64,000 nt of DNA from an uncultured Clostridia bacterium. GTDB lineage: Bacteria; Bacillota; Clostridia; Christensenellales; CAG-138. The stretch lies in the NCBI GenBank assembly GCA_947168565.1, contig CAMVMM010000002.1, positions 1 to 64,000 on the forward strand, read 5' to 3'. The notes beneath the pieces are model-generated. The model saw nothing but the letters and a program-made list of their open reading frames with translations. It made no database searches and was not told where the DNA came from. Made by a program: the position numbers and the translations under genes. Below are positions 1 to 8,600 of this stretch, piece by piece (the first letter of the stretch is position 1; each line of letters starts with the position of its first letter).

Positions 1-489
1 TAGTGTGAATCTATGGGGTAACAAAACTATGATTTGGAGGTCAAACCGATGTATCTTGTTTGAGAGTAGTGTGAATCTATGGGGTAACAAAACTCGCTTC
101 TTGCGTTGATGATGGGGGTGATTGTTTGAGAGTAGTGTGAATCTATGGGGTAACAAAACAAAACACCGAAAAAATCGTATCCGTCAGCTGTTTGAGAGTA
201 GTGTGAATCTATGGGGTAACAAAACTACAAGCTCAAAAGTATCATCATCCGGAAAGTTTGAGAGTAGTGTGAATCTATGGGGTAACAAAACTCGCTTGAG
301 TATATCGCGGTCACGCTCGCTGTTTGAGAGTAGTGTGAATCTATGGGGTAACAAAACTAAGCGACATAGGAAGCTCACCGCCCCTAAGTTTGAGAGTAGT
401 GTGAATCTATGGGGTAACAAAACGATTTTGATGATAAGGGAGGTGTTGACGGTGTTTGAGAGTAGTGTGAATCTATGGGGTAACAAAAC
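1..489 (+). CRISPR. CRISPR array, type II-like repeats (partial, runs off the left edge)
   Basis: Seven complete, identical 36-bp repeats start at 58, 124, 190, 256, 322, 388 and 454, preceded by the last 27 bases of another repeat at 1-27. Seven unrelated 30-bp spacers lie at 28-57, 94-123, 160-189, 226-255, 292-321, 358-387 and 424-453, so the period is exactly 66 bp. The repeat starts GTTTGAGAGTAGTG and ends AACAAAAC. The GTTT...AAAC form with 30-bp spacers is typical of type II (Cas9) loci, in which the crRNA is read in this same orientation. That would put the leader and cas genes to the left, outside the window, with the trailer end here. No degenerate terminal repeat and no cas gene or tracrRNA anti-repeat was found nearby. 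Confidence 0.97.
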
Positions 490-634
490 AGGGAGTGCAT
501 TGAGAGTATCAACATATCGTTTTGTTCGGAAAGTTCGTTGCAGCAAATCAATCATTTAGCCTTTCTTGTTGATTTATTCGTATGAATATGATAGAATCAC
601 CCCGATAAATCGCAGTTTCGGGAGTTAAGCGAGT

Positions 635-1387
635 GTGAATCCGTACATAAAGAACCTGAAGAAAATCGAATTTGTCGTGACGCTGGCTTGTACAGGAAAA
701 TGCAGGCATTGTTCGGAAGGCGATCACGATGGCTTCGCGGAGCATATTGACGCAAAAGCCGCGGTTGAGGCAGTTCGAAAAATCTGTTCTGTTTACGATA
801 TAAAGACAGTGATGACGTTTGGCGGGGAGCCGCTCCTTTATCCCGAAACAGTCTGCGCGATCCACAAAGAAGCATCGGATCTCGGAGTCTCCAAAAGGCA
901 GGTCATCACAAACGGGTTTTTCTCGAAGAACAAAGACAGGATCAAAACGGTTGTCCGGGATCTGGCTCATAGCGGAGTAAACGCTCTGCTGCTGTCCGTG
1001 GACGCGTTTCATCAGGAAACCATTCCTCTCGATCCGGTCATGGTTTTTGCCGAACGTGCCGTCGATGCCGGGATCCCCATCAAGCTGCAGCCTGCATGGC
1101 TGGTGAGTGCCGAGGATCAAAACCCGTACAATCTGAAAACAAGGGAGATCATCCGGACGTTCGACCATTTGCATATCCCGCTGAATCAGGGAAACGTGGT
1201 CTTTCCGTCTGGCAACGCGCTAAAATACCTTCGGGAATACTTTGATGATAATGCCGCGACGCATTCTCCTTATGAGGAAGCTCCCGAGGATATAAAAACG
1301 GTTTCCTTTGACCCAAACGGCGACGTCCTGAACGGGAATGTTTATGAAACGGATATCCTTGAGCTCATAAGAGCATATCGCCCATAA
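635..1387 (+). CDS. Radical SAM protein, orphan, next to the CRISPR array
   Basis: 250-aa protein with the radical SAM cluster motif CTGKCRHC (Cys19, Cys23, Cys26), which binds a [4Fe-4S] cluster, and a GGEP motif at residues 63-66, which contacts S-adenosylmethionine. The rest reads as a partial TIM barrel. The length is short for SPASM-containing maturases, and no Cys-rich C-terminal auxiliary cluster region is present. The start is GTG: a stop codon lies three codons upstream in frame, and GGAG sits at 621-624. The gene stands alone between the CRISPR array and a convergent minus-strand block, so context gives no substrate. The enzyme class is clear from sequence; the reaction is unknown. 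Confidence 0.88.
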   Translation: MNPYIKNLKKIEFVVTLACTGKCRHCSEGDHDGFAEHIDAKAAVEAVRKICSVYDIKTVMTFGGEPLLYPETVCAIHKEASDLGVSKRQVITNGFFSKNKDRIKTVVRDLAHSGVNALLLSVDAFHQETIPLDPVMVFAERAVDAGIPIKLQPAWLVSAEDQNPYNLKTREIIRTFDHLHIPLNQGNVVFPSGNALKYLREYFDDNAATHSPYEEAPEDIKTVSFDPNGDVLNGNVYETDILELIRAYRP

Positions 1388-1624
1388 TCCGCCGTCAGGA
1401 GCCCGACCGTTTCCGGTTTGTACCGACCGGGTAATGCTGCCGCCGGTGAGGTTCGGGTATGGCATCGCAGAAGGATAAAAAGGCTGAATATTGCCGATCA
1501 GTCGTTTCTGTTAATATCAACGACTTTCCTTTTTGATATTGTCTAACCCTCTTTCCTGTCATCAAAGGCTCATTCATACCAATCACTTCCCCCGGTTTAA
1601 ATAGTCGAAGCGACAATGTGTTAA

Positions 1625-2443
1625 TTAAAACTTTGCAACGACCTCAATGCCTTCTTCTTTAAAGAAATCATATAGCGCATAAAAGCCGTCGGCCACACTT
1701 GAATCGCCGTTGGTTCCCCAGTTTCTTATATCTACAGTAAAGCGATAACGGTATTTTTTTCTTTTTCTATCGAACTTGGTATAGACAAATATCGCTTCAC
1801 TCTCCATAGTATAGTACTTCTTCCTATCGCGAGCATTCTTGCTCCACAATGAAAGATGTGCTCCTTGCATATAAATCAAGAAACTGTCGTCGATTTCAAT
1901 CGGAGCATTAGGCGCTCTGACGTCCTCCTCAACTCTGCATACATACATATTCTTTTTGTTTATAAAGCTGAACAAATCCTCTATCGCTTGCGCATCAATA
2001 TAAGCATCGAAGTATTTCGCTTGTATAATGATAAATGGAAAAGATACCTTTTTGAGTAACCAAGTTGAGTACAGCTCCGGTCCAATATATATTGTTTTGT
2101 TATGCGTTAAAACGTATTCTTTCTTTATATAATCAATAAGTCTTTTAAAAGCCTCGCCAAGCATGCTGTCTGCCGTTCCAAACAGCGCTATTGCCCCTTG
2201 TATGAGTTCGCTTGACCTCTCCACATAAATGTAATCCGACACTTCACGCAGCTGAGCATTGATAAATGGTTTACTGTTCAAGTTAGCAACGCTGCCGCTA
2301 AAAGCATAATAAACACTTGATGTATTTGACAATCCGAAAACCTGCGTATTGTCTGGAGTAAATACAATTAAGCCGTATGAACAAATCAATTTGATAAGTT
2401 CTGAATAATCTTTTTCACTTGCTAAAATTTCAGTTTTCTTCAT
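1625..2443 (-). CDS. Hypothetical protein (272 aa) at the end of a toxin/immunity debris block
   Basis: I do not recognise this family. The protein is soluble-looking, rich in Lys, Tyr and Phe, with no signal peptide or membrane segment. The ATG at 2443 is preferred over one ten codons upstream because AAAGGA lies five bases before it. The C-terminal third (MESEAIFVYTKFDRKRKKY, then a stretch ending GDSSVADGFYALYDFF) alternates basic and aromatic residues like a beta sheet. It is the last gene of a minus-strand run that includes an orphan polymorphic-toxin tip, so an immunity or accessory role is possible, but this rests on position only. Base composition is lower in GC than the rest of the window. 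Confidence 0.6.
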   Translation of the reverse strand: MKKTEILASEKDYSELIKLICSYGLIVFTPDNTQVFGLSNTSSVYYAFSGSVANLNSKPFINAQLREVSDYIYVERSSELIQGAIALFGTADSMLGEAFKRLIDYIKKEYVLTHNKTIYIGPELYSTWLLKKVSFPFIIIQAKYFDAYIDAQAIEDLFSFINKKNMYVCRVEEDVRAPNAPIEIDDSFLIYMQGAHLSLWSKNARDRKKYYTMESEAIFVYTKFDRKRKKYRYRFTVDIRNWGTNGDSSVADGFYALYDFFKEEGIEVVAKF

Positions 2444-2485
2444 AGAATCCTTTTCCGACCTTGCATAGATCACGCATGCTTCCTC

Positions 2486-2905
2486 TTACATCGTGAGCCA
2501 GATGAAAGCATTGTTGCCATCGGCTGTCATTTCTTGTTGAGATGGATAAACACCAACGTCTAATGAATCGTTTTCGTTTATATTTATACGAAAGTTTTCG
2601 TCAAGACCAAAGTGTTCGTAAAACCTGAGAAAGACTTTATCAGCACTGCATGAAACTCGAAAACAGCAGCGAAACTCACAAAAGCCGTCTTCTTTCCAAT
2701 ACTCTGTTGGTTCTTCCATCCGCATATCCTCAAAATCAAGTCCGCGACAAAGCTGTGCGATGGTAGTTCTGTGAACATCAACATACGAAGAAAGGCATAT
2801 CACCCTGATGTATACGTTCATTTGTGCGCAATGATTCCTTTCGGTGACATATTTAATGGTAGTTTTGTGAGCTTCAACATATGCCCTGCCAACGTATGAA
2901 CCCAT
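2486..2905 (-). CDS. Small immunity-like hypothetical protein with internal N-terminal duplication
   Basis: Up to 139 aa; acidic C-terminal half, no signal peptide, family not recognised. Two starts are possible: ATG at 2905, or ATG at 2821 giving about 111 aa (MNVYIRVICLSSYVDVHRTT). The region upstream of 2821 appears to be a degraded second copy of the gene's own beginning: the coded text VEAHKTTIKYV resembles VDVHRTTIAQL, and the DNA at 2858-2893 matches 2758-2793 closely. This suggests a tandem duplication of an immunity-type gene with collapse of one copy, so the shorter product may be the ancestral one. Position, immediately downstream of another small gene and an orphan toxin tip, supports an immunity role by inference only. 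Confidence 0.55.
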   Translation of the reverse strand: MGSYVGRAYVEAHKTTIKYVTERNHCAQMNVYIRVICLSSYVDVHRTTIAQLCRGLDFEDMRMEEPTEYWKEDGFCEFRCCFRVSCSADKVFLRFYEHFGLDENFRININENDSLDVGVYPSQQEMTADGNNAFIWLTM

Positions 2906-2930
2906 ACATCAAACTATCCTGTCAAGACAG

Positions 2931-3305
2931 TTAATACAGGTCAAAGTCCACCTCAGCGCGCATCTTATTAAAAGACTCGATTATTTCGCGACCAAGGTGC
3001 ATCTCGGGATAAGCATCATAGTGATACACCGTAACTTCCACTATAGTTTTAAACTCATCATTACAAAGCAGCTCAATGTTTTTAATTATGTAGGACGCTT
3101 TATCAAGCAGCAGTTTCAAAACTTCTTCCACCGACCATGATTTAACATACCCGGTATCAAACAGCAGCCAGCATACTTCATCATCAATAGAAAGCGCCGT
3201 TTCCAATGGAAAAATCGATTTGCTGTCGAGCATCTCCTGCACGCGATGAAAACTCCCTTTTTCAGCTGCAATTGATAGTTCGCACTTAATATCCGAAGCG
3301 TTCAT
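2931..3305 (-). CDS. Candidate immunity protein for the adjacent toxin tip
   Basis: 124-aa acidic protein without signal peptide or membrane segments; not assigned to a named family. Its ATG overlaps the end of the upstream toxin fragment by about 20 bp, and GGAGG lies about ten bases before the start inside the toxin reading frame, so translation is probably coupled to it. A small acidic gene overlapping the 3' end of a polymorphic toxin is the standard placement of the cognate immunity gene. The residues MNASDIKCELSIAAEKGSFH start a helical N-terminus that resembles an ankyrin-type opening, but only one such unit is visible. Function is inferred from context. Confidence 0.6.
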   Translation of the reverse strand: MNASDIKCELSIAAEKGSFHRVQEMLDSKSIFPLETALSIDDEVCWLLFDTGYVKSWSVEEVLKLLLDKASYIIKNIELLCNDEFKTIVEVTVYHYDAYPEMHLGREIIESFNKMRAEVDFDLY

Positions 3306-3780
3306 CTTTTATATCCCTCCGTCCGTTTTTTAGGTCTTTGAAACAGTAGTTAGTTATGCGCCGGTCAGTCTGTGCCTTGTTTCCAAGCCATAACCGTCCT
3401 CCGGCCTTGGTGTCTTGGAAAATATCCAAACGCGACTGATTCGTCCTTACGCCCGCATCACGTTTAAATCGATGTGCATCTATCCCATTCTGTTTGATAT
3501 AAGTTTCGTTAACTTTTTTGGGTGACTGCGGTAATTCCTGTCCGCACCTATTATGCACCGGCACAAACTCGACGTCTGCATCTGCGGCAACATAATGTGT
3601 GTGGAAATCCTCGACCTCGAAGTTGTAGACGGTTACGGGGGTTTCAAGTATTTCGTGCTGAACCTGTTCGACAACGACATATTCACCGTTGCAGGTAACG
3701 AGGATATCACCTGCGCGGAGATATACCGCTTCCGTCCAGCCCTTTTGAGGAACATAGAACGGATGTGTCGGCAAGGTTTA
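3286..3780 (-). pseudogene. Orphan 3' end of a polymorphic toxin: HINT pretoxin remnant plus C-terminal toxin tip
   Basis: The reading frame opens directly at the conserved end of a Hedgehog/intein (HINT) pretoxin domain: PTHPFYVPQKGW, then VYLRAGDILV, ending DVEFVPVHN. Such domains normally lie in the middle of very long secreted toxins. The only start available is a TTG at 3774, and a stop codon lies two codons before it, so the delivery and N-terminal domains are missing. After VHNRC comes an ~85-residue tip containing NGIDAHRFKRDAG and GGRLWLGNKA, presumably the toxin; its activity is not recognisable to me. The fragment looks like a displaced toxin cassette of the kind that feeds tip exchange by recombination, followed at once by a candidate immunity gene. 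Confidence 0.75.
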
Positions 3781-3886
3781 CAGACATTACTCTGCTCTCG
3801 CATTTCTTGTCTATAATCCTTGCCTAAACTATGTGTTTATTCTGCATCCCTTATCTGCAATTTGCTTGTAGAATACCCAAGGAGCA

Positions 3887-4543
3887 TCAATAGAACTGCG
3901 ATACTATTCGTTCTTCGCCGGTATCCACATCAACAAAGCGGAACAAAACCTCCTCTCCGTTTGTCTTTCTGTCAAGGTACTTCATAGGGGAATTGGTTCC
4001 CATCGGCCATTCCGCGCCCTGTATCCAGCGAGGACGTTTGTTGTTTTCAACATGGAAAACTTCCTTCACCTTCTCCTTTGCCGCCTTTTTTCGAGCGGTT
4101 TTCGGTCGCATATCCAAAAACTCGGTTATGATTGCCTCGACAAGATGATCTACTTCAGGACCTTCAAAGCAGTCATTTATTGCATCAAGATATAAGTCGT
4201 GAATCTCATCATACAAATTCGTACATTTGAAATCAGGGTATCTGTATGTAAAGACACGGCAAATACAAGCAAAGAGATTCAAATTTTCTCCAGGTGAATT
4301 ATCGAAGCGGCATATTCTTTTTATGAGTCTTGAGCAACTGAAACCATATTCACGATAAACATCAAACGAAATTCCCGTTTTCTTCCAATTCCAACACTCA
4401 TGCTCACGATTATCTATCGCTTCGACAGGCAGCAGATCATCTATTGCGCTTCGCAAGCCCTCATCGCTCTTGAAGCATACCGTGAAGGTCTTAATATCCA
4501 TTTCGCCGCTCATAAAAAGCTTAATTGTTGTCAAATTATCCAT
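3887..4543 (-). CDS. Hypothetical protein with immunity-type WIQGAEWP C-terminal motif
   Basis: 218 aa, soluble, starting at ATG 4543 with GAGAGG nine bases upstream. The N-terminal 150 residues are not recognised. The C-terminal ~50 residues (RPRWIQGAEWPMGTNSPM, then FRFVDVDTGEERIVSQFY) form a compact module that I recall seeing at the end of many small proteins in toxin-immunity clusters. The WIQ-x-x-EWP pattern is reminiscent of DUF1963-like sequences. It sits upstream of the orphan toxin tip on the same strand, supporting a place in a decayed toxin/immunity array. Whether it neutralises any toxin is unknown. Confidence 0.6.
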   Translation of the reverse strand: MDNLTTIKLFMSGEMDIKTFTVCFKSDEGLRSAIDDLLPVEAIDNREHECWNWKKTGISFDVYREYGFSCSRLIKRICRFDNSPGENLNLFACICRVFTYRYPDFKCTNLYDEIHDLYLDAINDCFEGPEVDHLVEAIITEFLDMRPKTARKKAAKEKVKEVFHVENNKRPRWIQGAEWPMGTNSPMKYLDRKTNGEEVLFRFVDVDTGEERIVSQFY

Positions 4544-4573
4544 AAGTTAACCTCTCATCTTTAAATCCAATGA

Positions 4574-4693
4574 TCAATGGTCATGGTCGGAATGTGAGCG
4601 GCGCTCGCTATATTCTAATTTGATAAGATCGGCGCCGCTCAGGTAAGCCCCCCGGTTATTAATGCGCCAATCATTCATTTTACGTCTGCCCAT
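4574..4693 (-). pseudogene. Truncated remnant of a small NDWRxN...WDHDHC-type immunity-like protein
   Basis: A 39-codon frame with a good start: AAAGGGG five bases before ATG 4693. It reads MGRRKMNDWRINNRGAYLSG and ends HSDHDH followed by TGA. I recall a family of ~100-120-aa Firmicutes proteins from toxin/immunity clusters that begin with NDWR-[LI]-x-x-QE-x-YL and contain DHDHCEFC. Here the stop stands where the first Cys codon would be, and nothing downstream resumes the family sequence, so the gene appears cut off. The assignment is from memory and moderate at best. Confidence 0.35.
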
Positions 4694-4699
4694 AGCCGC

Positions 4700-5028
4700 C
4701 CCTTTATTCTCATTGATTATTTCGGAGAAAAACCGCCATCTTAGAACAGTCTCCGCCATTTTCCGCCGGGAGATCAATGATCCCAATGCGGCCCTGTCGA
4801 GTTTGGATGGTCTAAACAAGTATATTCTACCATGGCGCCGCGGCTGCCGTCAATGAGTTTGACAATATCTCCCTGCGCGAACGAATCGCACCTATAAAAC
4901 GGCTGCCGCCCTGCGGTTTTTAAGCCGCAGCATAATTATAACGGATAAGGCGCGGGCGGTCAACAGCACGAGGGCTTGAGGCGGGGGCGGATGCGCCATG
5001 CCGGCGAGGGCGGCATTGTGCGGTTTTT
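4700..5028. other. Intergenic stretch without a supported gene
   Basis: About 330 bases between the AT-rich accessory block and the GC-rich chromosome. Base composition changes sharply here. Frames exist on both strands, but none has a convincing ribosome binding site or recognisable product. Confidence 0.5.
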
Positions 5029-5132
5029 CCACGGCGCGGGGGGCTTGAGGGCAAACGCGGCGCAGGGGGCTTGAGGACAAACGCGGCACAGGGGGCTTGA
5101 GGGCAAACGCCGGTTTGGACGCTTGACGGCAA
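5029..5132. repeat. 26-bp tandem repeat, four units, overlapping a promoter
   Basis: Four head-to-tail 26-bp units at 5029-5054, 5055-5080, 5081-5106 and 5107-5132. The two middle units differ at two positions; the outer ones are more diverged. Each carries GCTTGAGGGCAA or a close variant. In the last unit this has become GCTTGACGGCAA, which supplies TTGACG as the -35 box of the next gene. Confidence 0.85.
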
Positions 5133-5151
5133 GCTCCATGCAGGATATAAT
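5123..5151 (+). promoter_or_regulatory. Sigma-A-type promoter for the DUF4132 module
   Basis: TTGACG at 5123-5128, a 17-base spacer and TATAAT at 5146-5151, about 30 bases before the GTG at 5181. Five of six -35 bases and all six -10 bases match the consensus. Confidence 0.75.
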
Positions 5152-5180
5152 TATATTGGGATATTATTTGAAGGAAAGCC

Positions 5181-5609
5181 GTGGTTTCAATTATGAAGGT
5201 TTACGTTAGAATAAAATCGCTGAACAGGCGCAAAAGCTCGGAGCTGATGCCGTATGAGCTGCCGGAGGGCATAGGCACGGTGCGCGGGCTGATCGCCGCC
5301 TTTGTGCTTGCGGAGGTGGAGCGGTTCAATTCCAAGGATACGGAGCAGCCGCTGCTTGCGCTCATGGGCACGGAGGAGCTTGAGGAGCGCGCGCACGCGG
5401 GCAAGGTGGACTTCGGCAGGCTTTGGCGGAATAAAAAGGCGGACGGAGAGCGGGCGGTGCAAACCGCGCTCGATGCGTTTTGCGACGGGCTTTTCCGCGT
5501 TTTGATGGATGAAAGCGAGCTTAGCGGGCTCGATTCACCGCTCGAAATTCGGGAGGGCGCGGTGTTCACGTTTATAAGGCTCACTTTTTTAGCGGGGAGG
5601 ATGTGGTAA
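5181..5609 (+). CDS. Small partner protein of the DUF4132-type giant (142 aa)
   Basis: Uncharacterised 142-aa soluble protein, no signal peptide or membrane segment. The start is GTG 5181, with AAGGA at 5171-5175; an in-frame ATG at 5193 is too far from that site. The following 1691-aa gene begins one base after this stop codon, with its ribosome binding site (GGGGAGG) inside this frame, so the two are almost certainly co-translated and probably act together. The composition (many Glu and Arg, alternating helix-like blocks such as TALDAFCDGLFRVLMDESEL) suggests an all-alpha fold. I cannot name a family. Confidence 0.75.
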   Translation: MVSIMKVYVRIKSLNRRKSSELMPYELPEGIGTVRGLIAAFVLAEVERFNSKDTEQPLLALMGTEELEERAHAGKVDFGRLWRNKKADGERAVQTALDAFCDGLFRVLMDESELSGLDSPLEIREGAVFTFIRLTFLAGRMW

Positions 5610-5610
5610 T

Positions 5611-8600
5611 ATGCAGCTTAAATTCAGGGAAAACGAGTGGCAGGCGGCGAAAAAGCGGGCGAAGCTCCTTGGCCCCGCGGCAAGGGCGCTGCTTGATAAG
5701 GGTGAAAACTATTTTGATTTGGAATCCGCGCGACTGCTTGAAAACAGCCTTGCCGCGCCGCTTTTAAAAAGGCCGGAGCGCTTTACGCAAATTGAGCAGC
5801 TTTACACGCCGTCGCTTTCGATGGCCGTTGGCGCTTTGACCGACGGGAAGTATGCAAAAAGAGTGAAAAAGCTGCTTGAAATAGAGGCGGAGGGGCGGTA
5901 TTCCTCATCCATGACCTGCCGCAGCTTTCACACGGGGCAGCTTTCGCAGCTTGTGTCCGATTTTATAAATCTTATTGCGGGCGCCGTGCGCCTTTATTAT
6001 TACGATAACGATATTCTGGAATTGACCGGGATGGAGGACGGCTTTGAAAAGCTGAAGCTCTGCCTGGATATTCATGTTGCGCTCGCGATTCGGGAGGGCG
6101 ACGAATCGGTCAGGCGCGGCATCCACGAGGCTGTATTGGGCGATAATTCGCTCGTTCGGCTGAACGGCGAAATGATCTGCGGCGTCATTCGCAGCGGCGA
6201 TGAGGCGCTTGTGGGCGATCTTTTGAAGCTTCTTGACACGGCGGGCCTGCAGGAGGGCCTGAGGCAGCGCATACTTGAATCGGCGGATATAGGCAGAGCC
6301 GAAACCTTTGCCCGAATAGTGTGCTTTTGCGCGGAAAAGGATCTGTTTCGCTTTGCAAGCGGCGTGCGCGCGCTCGCAGTTTGGACGGGCTTTGGCGTTG
6401 AAAACACCCGCGCCAATATCTCAAAAAGGCTTGGAAACGTTGCCGCCAAGGTGCTTTCAAGCGAGGAAAAGCGTCGCGAATACCTTGCTTCGGACGATCT
6501 TTCCGAGGTGTGGCTGGCGCTTTGGGGCTACGGCTGCTTCGAGCTTGGGCATACCCTGCATATTGTTAGCGAGCTGATAAAAAGCGGGGATCGGCGGCGC
6601 AGGCTGCTTGCGTGGTATTTTATTTCGGGAACCGAAAATTCTTCATACAGGATGAAGATGGCTTCGGAGAATCTGCACGAGCGCGACCCGGAGGTGCTGG
6701 CGTGGCTCACGGGCTGCCTTGAGCAAACGGGCGAGTTCGTGTCCGCCTATTATTATAACACCACCAAAAAGGCGGCGGTGAATCACGCGCTTCCCGCAAA
6801 AAAAGAGGAGAGGCGGGCGCTATTCGATAAGCTTGCGGCGCTTCTGCCCGTGATAGGGGAAAAAACGCGCACCTTTTCCGGAATGCCCTTTGATTTCGTT
6901 TCCGTGCGGCTTTCGTCGGATCCCGTTATAGGCTGCATGATGAGCCTTGCGGGGTACGATATGGACGCGGAGCTTGCGGAAAGGCTCACGGCCCATACCG
7001 CGTATATGAATGCGGATCGCAGGCAGGTTTTAATAAGATATTTCCTGCGTCCCGCGGAAAATGCCGATCACCGCAGGGTGCTGGTTTCGTTTTTGGGCGA
7101 CAGAAGCCCGATCGTTAAGCAGAGGGCGGTGGAGGAGCTGCAAAAGCTTTCGCTCACGGATGCGGAGCTGGACGGCATAGCGGATTCGCTGCGCAGCAAA
7201 AGCTCGCCTTATCGCGCCGCAGCCGTTGCAGCGCTCAAGGCGCAGCCGGAAAGCAGGCTTGAGCCGCTGCTTGAAAGGATGCTTGCATCCGCCGAGGAGC
7301 ACAAGCTTCAGGCTGCGCTCGATCTTATCTGCGAAATGGAGGAGAAGCGCGGGGGAGCCGCGGCGCGCTTCATGCCGCAGCTTCAGGCGCTCGGGAGCGA
7401 AAAGCTTTCCACGCAAACGGAGATACTTTTAAAAAAGCTGCTTGCGGACGGGGAAAAGCAGGAGTACACCCGCGAAAACGGCTTCGGCCTTTACGACCCG
7501 CAGGAGGTGAACGCCTATCTTGATTCGATTCGCGCGGAGTTTGCCATAGCTCCGTGGAATGAAAAGGCGATACGCTCCGTTTATCCATCGGAAGCGGAGT
7601 TCAAGGCGCTGATGAAGCGCATAAACGCCGTGTTTGAAAAGCACGCGGATTATGAATACGAGGTCGTGGATATGTGGCATGGCTCACGGGAAAAGGTGCT
7701 GCTTGGGGATGGGGACTTTCATTGCAGGCTGCCCGCGGAAAGCGGATGCAGCTCCATGCACGATAAAAACGCAAGGCTTGATATGCTGCCGTTCTGCGAC
7801 GAATTTCGGCAGGCGTTCGGGGAGACTGCATCAGATCCCGTAAAAGCGGCGGGGCTGTTTGCCGTGAGCCAAAATTTTGAAGGGGATTATAACCCGGGCT
7901 ATTATAAAAACGACGCATGGTTTTCCGCGCTTTTTAAAAAGGAGCTTGTGCCGTGCTATGCGGCCTCCGTGCGGGAACGCGCAATGGAGGAGCTTATGCG
8001 CGGGGGGAACGCGGGCTCGGTGCGAGGCGTTGAAATAATGACGATGATGGCGCTTGCGGCGAGTGAGTGCGACCCGCACGCGGTGTTTGAGTGCGCCTTC
8101 GGCATCTATCGAAGCGTTGCGGAGCGTATAGGCGAGAGCAATCTTGCAAGGGAGTATCGAAAGCCGGACGGTGTACACGGCGCAATACGATTTATTAGCG
8201 GCAGGCATGATATGCCCGTAAACAGCCGCGAGCTTGGGATATGGCGCGAGCTTATCTCAAGGCTTGAGCTTGGGCAGGAGGATTTTGCCCGCTGGTTCAA
8301 ATATGAATACCGCCTTGAATGCCTTGCGGGCGTTGACCCCGCCTGCGGGCTGACCGCCGATGATATTTTCCGCGCACACGAAATGGGGCTCGTGCCGAAG
8401 GAGGCGATATTTGCAAGGCTGCTGCGTGAGGAGGTGGAAAGACCCGATAAGCTCTCCATGCTGACGGGCGAGGGCGGGCGCGGCGGGAAGAGCCGCAGGC
8501 TGAAGGAAAAATATCCCGGCGCGGGGGAGATCATCACCGCCGTTGTGAACCGGATAGCCGAGGTGGAGGAGAGGCGCGGCGAGCTTGAAACGCCGCTCAC

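Noticed and set aside
122..559. Long open frames on both strands with a repeated FESSVNLWGNKT-type peptide
   Set aside because: They are translations of the CRISPR repeats; the 66-bp period is a multiple of three and keeps frames open.
490..634. Possible tracrRNA anti-repeat downstream of the CRISPR array
   Set aside because: Only GTTTTGTT near 518 matches the start of an anti-repeat; no further complementarity was found.
1395..1616. Minus-strand 73-codon frame between two convergent genes
   Set aside because: No ribosome binding site, no recognisable product, and it lies in a region that looks like intergenic hairpins.
4694..4856. Longer gene around the truncated immunity remnant, on either strand
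   Set aside because: Upstream extension on the minus strand lacks a ribosome binding site and family similarity; the plus-strand frame is antisense to it.
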